Shown here: one piece after another, positions 60,905 through 62,611 of the stretch | How positions within the stretch are numbered: position 1 is the first letter of the stretch | Layout: the number at the start of each line of letters is the position of its first letter | Assembly (NCBI RefSeq): GCF_000430885.1 | Contig: NZ_AUMW01000022.1 | Coordinates: 1 to 62,611 of the forward strand | Length of the DNA: 62,611 nucleotides | Direction: 5' to 3' | Source of the DNA: Desulfotruncus alcoholivorax DSM 16058 | GTDB lineage: Bacteria; Bacillota; Desulfotomaculia; Desulfotomaculales; Desulfallaceae | Notes under the pieces: model-generated | The model's database searches: none | Seen by the model: only the letters and a program-made list of their open reading frames with translations | Told to the model about the DNA's origin: nothing | Translations under genes and position numbers: made by a program

Positions 60905-62170
60905 ATGATGTGCGGTAGTCGAAATACTGTAAAAAAATATCCTGAGATGGATAAGCGGCAAGTGGCTCTGGAGAGGGCGGACGAACTTAAAAGTCATATC
61001 AAGGACTATTTGCAGGAATCCAGGAACATTCCTACGGGTTTAAAGCTGGAACATACATTTCAATCAAAAAAAAAGCAGATATTAAATTATTTCGGCGCGA
61101 CGGAAGATGATTGGAGTAGCTGGCAATGGCAGATGCGCAATAGAATTAGCGATATCGATACATTAAGCGAATTATTAAACCTTACGGGTGCAGAGGCCAG
61201 GCAGATAGAAATGGTAAGTAAAAAATTCCGCTGGTCTGTATCACCATATTATCTTAGCCTTATGGAAACAGACAACTCGCAATGCCCAGTCAGGATGCAG
61301 GGTATCCCAAGTATTAAAGAATTACAGGATTGCTGGGGTAAGGAAGATCCCATGGCGGAAGAATTTACATCCCCGGCGCCCCGAATAACGCGCCGCTATG
61401 CCGACAGGTTAATTATTAATGTAACCAATCAGTGTGCCATGTTTTGCCGGCACTGCCAGCGCAGGCGCAATATAGGCGAAATTGACCGGCCGGCGCCGCT
61501 TGATGAGATTAAAGCGGCCTTACAATACATTCGCAAAAATTCGGAAATCAGGGACGTACTAATTACAGGCGGTGATCCGTTAACCCTTTCTGATGACTGG
61601 TTGGATTGGATTCTTTCGGAGTTGGATGCCATACCGCACGTGGAAATTAAGCGGATCGGCAGCAGGACCCCGGTAACCATGCCACAGCGCATAACGCAGG
61701 AGTTATGCGACATGTTGGAAAGGCACCACCCGTTGTATCTGAATACTCACTTCAACCATCCCAAGGAAGTGACGGCTGAGGCGATGAAAGCAACCAGGAT
61801 GTTGGCCAAGGCAGGGATTCCACTGGGCAACCAGGCGGTTTTATTAAAAGGAATTAACAATAACCCTCATGTAATGAAAAAATTAAATCATGAGCTGCTA
61901 AAGATACATGTCCGGCCGTATTATATATTTCACGCCAAGCCGGTAAAAGGTACTACTCATTTTATCACCACTATTCAAGAAGGTCTGGAAATTATGGAAA
62001 ACCTCAGGGGCTACACCTCGGGGTTGGCGATACCACAATATATTATCAATGCCCCGGGGGGAGGCGGTAAGACGCCGCTGCTTCCGCAGTACTTAATTTC
62101 AATGGGTAAAGATTACGCCATGATCAGAACCTGGGAAGGAAAAATTTTTCGCTGTTCCAACGGTATATAG
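60905..62170 (+). CDS. eam: Glutamate 2,3-aminomutase (radical SAM, KamA family)
   Basis: The 421-aa protein has the radical SAM cluster motif CAMFCRHC (C177, C181, C184), GGDPLTL near 222 and the PLP-binding APGGGGK near 383. In lysine 2,3-aminomutase two Asp residues spaced by 37 hold the lysine side chain (Asp293 and Asp330 of the Clostridium enzyme). Here these places are Lys345 (IFHAKPV) and Asn382 (IINAPGGGG), also 37 apart, the same pair reported for glutamate 2,3-aminomutase. The likely product is beta-glutamate, an osmolyte or intermediate. It starts with ATG after AGGAGGGTG and has its own promoter. Confidence 0.88.
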   Translation: MMCGSRNTVKKYPEMDKRQVALERADELKSHIKDYLQESRNIPTGLKLEHTFQSKKKQILNYFGATEDDWSSWQWQMRNRISDIDTLSELLNLTGAEARQIEMVSKKFRWSVSPYYLSLMETDNSQCPVRMQGIPSIKELQDCWGKEDPMAEEFTSPAPRITRRYADRLIINVTNQCAMFCRHCQRRRNIGEIDRPAPLDEIKAALQYIRKNSEIRDVLITGGDPLTLSDDWLDWILSELDAIPHVEIKRIGSRTPVTMPQRITQELCDMLERHHPLYLNTHFNHPKEVTAEAMKATRMLAKAGIPLGNQAVLLKGINNNPHVMKKLNHELLKIHVRPYYIFHAKPVKGTTHFITTIQEGLEIMENLRGYTSGLAIPQYIINAPGGGGKTPLLPQYLISMGKDYAMIRTWEGKIFRCSNGI

Positions 62171-62223
62171 AACTCCAAAAACAAATAAAAACAAGGCAAT
62201 AAGAGTTGCTACACCTGTTAAAT

Positions 62224-62254
62224 AAAAAAACACCCCCTATTGGGGGTGTTTTTT
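62224..62254. terminator. Bidirectional terminator between eam and aor
   Basis: AAAAAACACCCCC pairs with GGGGGTGTTTTTT around TATT. It can end both convergent genes. Confidence 0.88.
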
Positions 62255-62611
62255 AGAAATTAAATACCTCGTCCAGCTCAACGTCACTAACATCAAACTT
62301 CGTATTGTGGGGCGGAAGCTCCTCTGTTTGGAAGAACTCGGGCAGCCGGTCATCCGCCTTGGTAAAGCCGGCGGCCTTGTTGAATTCCCTTTCCACCTTC
62401 AAAATATTCCGGCCCAGGGCCACTACGTCGTCTATTGTCAAATTAATACCGTACTGGGCGTTCAACATTTCCACAATGGTGGGCAGCCCTTCCGGGTTGT
62501 CCAGCACGGCGAAGGCGACGAACAGGCACAATCCGGTGGAGTCCACGGCGGCGGTGGCCACCTGCAGGTTGCGGGAAAGCTCCACCTGGCCCTCTTTCTT
62601 GGTGGGGTCGA
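62253..62611 (-). CDS. aor: Tungsten-containing aldehyde ferredoxin oxidoreductase, C-terminal part (cut by window end)
   Basis: The frame runs to the window edge and has no start inside it. The sequence matches the end of AOR proteins: DSTGLCLFVAFAVLDNPEGLP, then LNAQYGINLTIDDVVALG, REFNKAAGFTKADDRLPEFF and a PPHNTKFDVSDVELDEVF ending. The enzyme interconverts aldehydes and acids using ferredoxin and a tungstopterin, which fits the kor and aminomutase genes nearby. Only the last 118 or so residues are visible. Confidence 0.85.
   Translation of the reverse strand, partial: DPTKKEGQVELSRNLQVATAAVDSTGLCLFVAFAVLDNPEGLPTIVEMLNAQYGINLTIDDVVALGRNILKVEREFNKAAGFTKADDRLPEFFQTEELPPHNTKFDVSDVELDEVFNF

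Overview
The window reads as a chromosomal segment of a spore-forming Gram-positive member of the Clostridia, most like the Peptococcaceae (Desulfotomaculum/Pelotomaculum type). This rests on low-GC-type ribosome sites with many TTG/GTG starts, PyrR-type attenuators, YqhV, DUF1540 and ComFB proteins, an SLH-domain envelope protein, several sigma-54 activators, and an anaerobic set of ferredoxin-linked enzymes (a 2-oxoacid:ferredoxin oxidoreductase, a tungsten aldehyde oxidoreductase fragment and a radical SAM aminomutase). The genus is inference; no marker gene is complete enough to prove it.

Layout. 1-450: end of an rRNA operon (23S 3' end, 5S, terminator). 0.6-12.2 kb: housekeeping and orphan genes, including an amidohydrolase, a TM1266-like regulator, an ADP-ribosylglycohydrolase, a NUDIX hydrolase, a p-aminobenzoate operon (pabABC), a Gly/Tyr/Pro-rich protein, a metallophosphoesterase and small zinc-ribbon proteins. 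12.2-18.7 kb: two PLP enzymes (one without its catalytic lysine), a ferredoxin, and a thiolase/3-hydroxyacyl-CoA dehydrogenase pair followed by a stand-alone AMP-binding C-terminal domain. 18.7-28.1 kb: lspA-rluD, then an accessory stretch (DUF441, ComA-like, SLH protein, ComFB, carbonic anhydrase-like, MFS, YqhV) that separates lspA-rluD from pyrR, which are adjacent in Bacillus. 28.3-39.1 kb: the pyrimidine operon pyrR-B-C-carA-carB-pyrK-D-F, with a sigma-A promoter and two PyrR attenuators; pyrP and pyrE are absent here.

39.3-62.6 kb is a catabolic, sigma-54-rich half. A PuuA-like glutamine synthetase homologue, an acetamidase/formamidase and an APC permease lie on the minus strand behind a near-consensus -24/-12 promoter. 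They diverge from a sensor-less sigma-54 activator and a CBS-PAS activator. A second -24/-12 promoter with GATGCA-type repeats precedes two acyl-CoA synthetases. A siroheme/Fe-S protein, a Cys-rich protein, an acyl-CoA dehydrogenase and a third acyl-CoA synthetase follow. A third -24/-12 promoter precedes a korDABC-like operon with its own activator. A glutamate 2,3-aminomutase and the end of an aldehyde ferredoxin oxidoreductase close the window. Together these suggest activation of acids to CoA thioesters, beta-oxidation-type steps and ferredoxin-linked redox, switched on by separate sigma-54 activators.

Short dispersed palindromic repeats of at least five families are scattered through the window. 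Some are nested inside one another, and three genes (NUDIX, pyrC, pyrF) appear to take their C-terminal codons and stop from them. No CRISPR array, tRNA, prophage or intact insertion sequence was seen.
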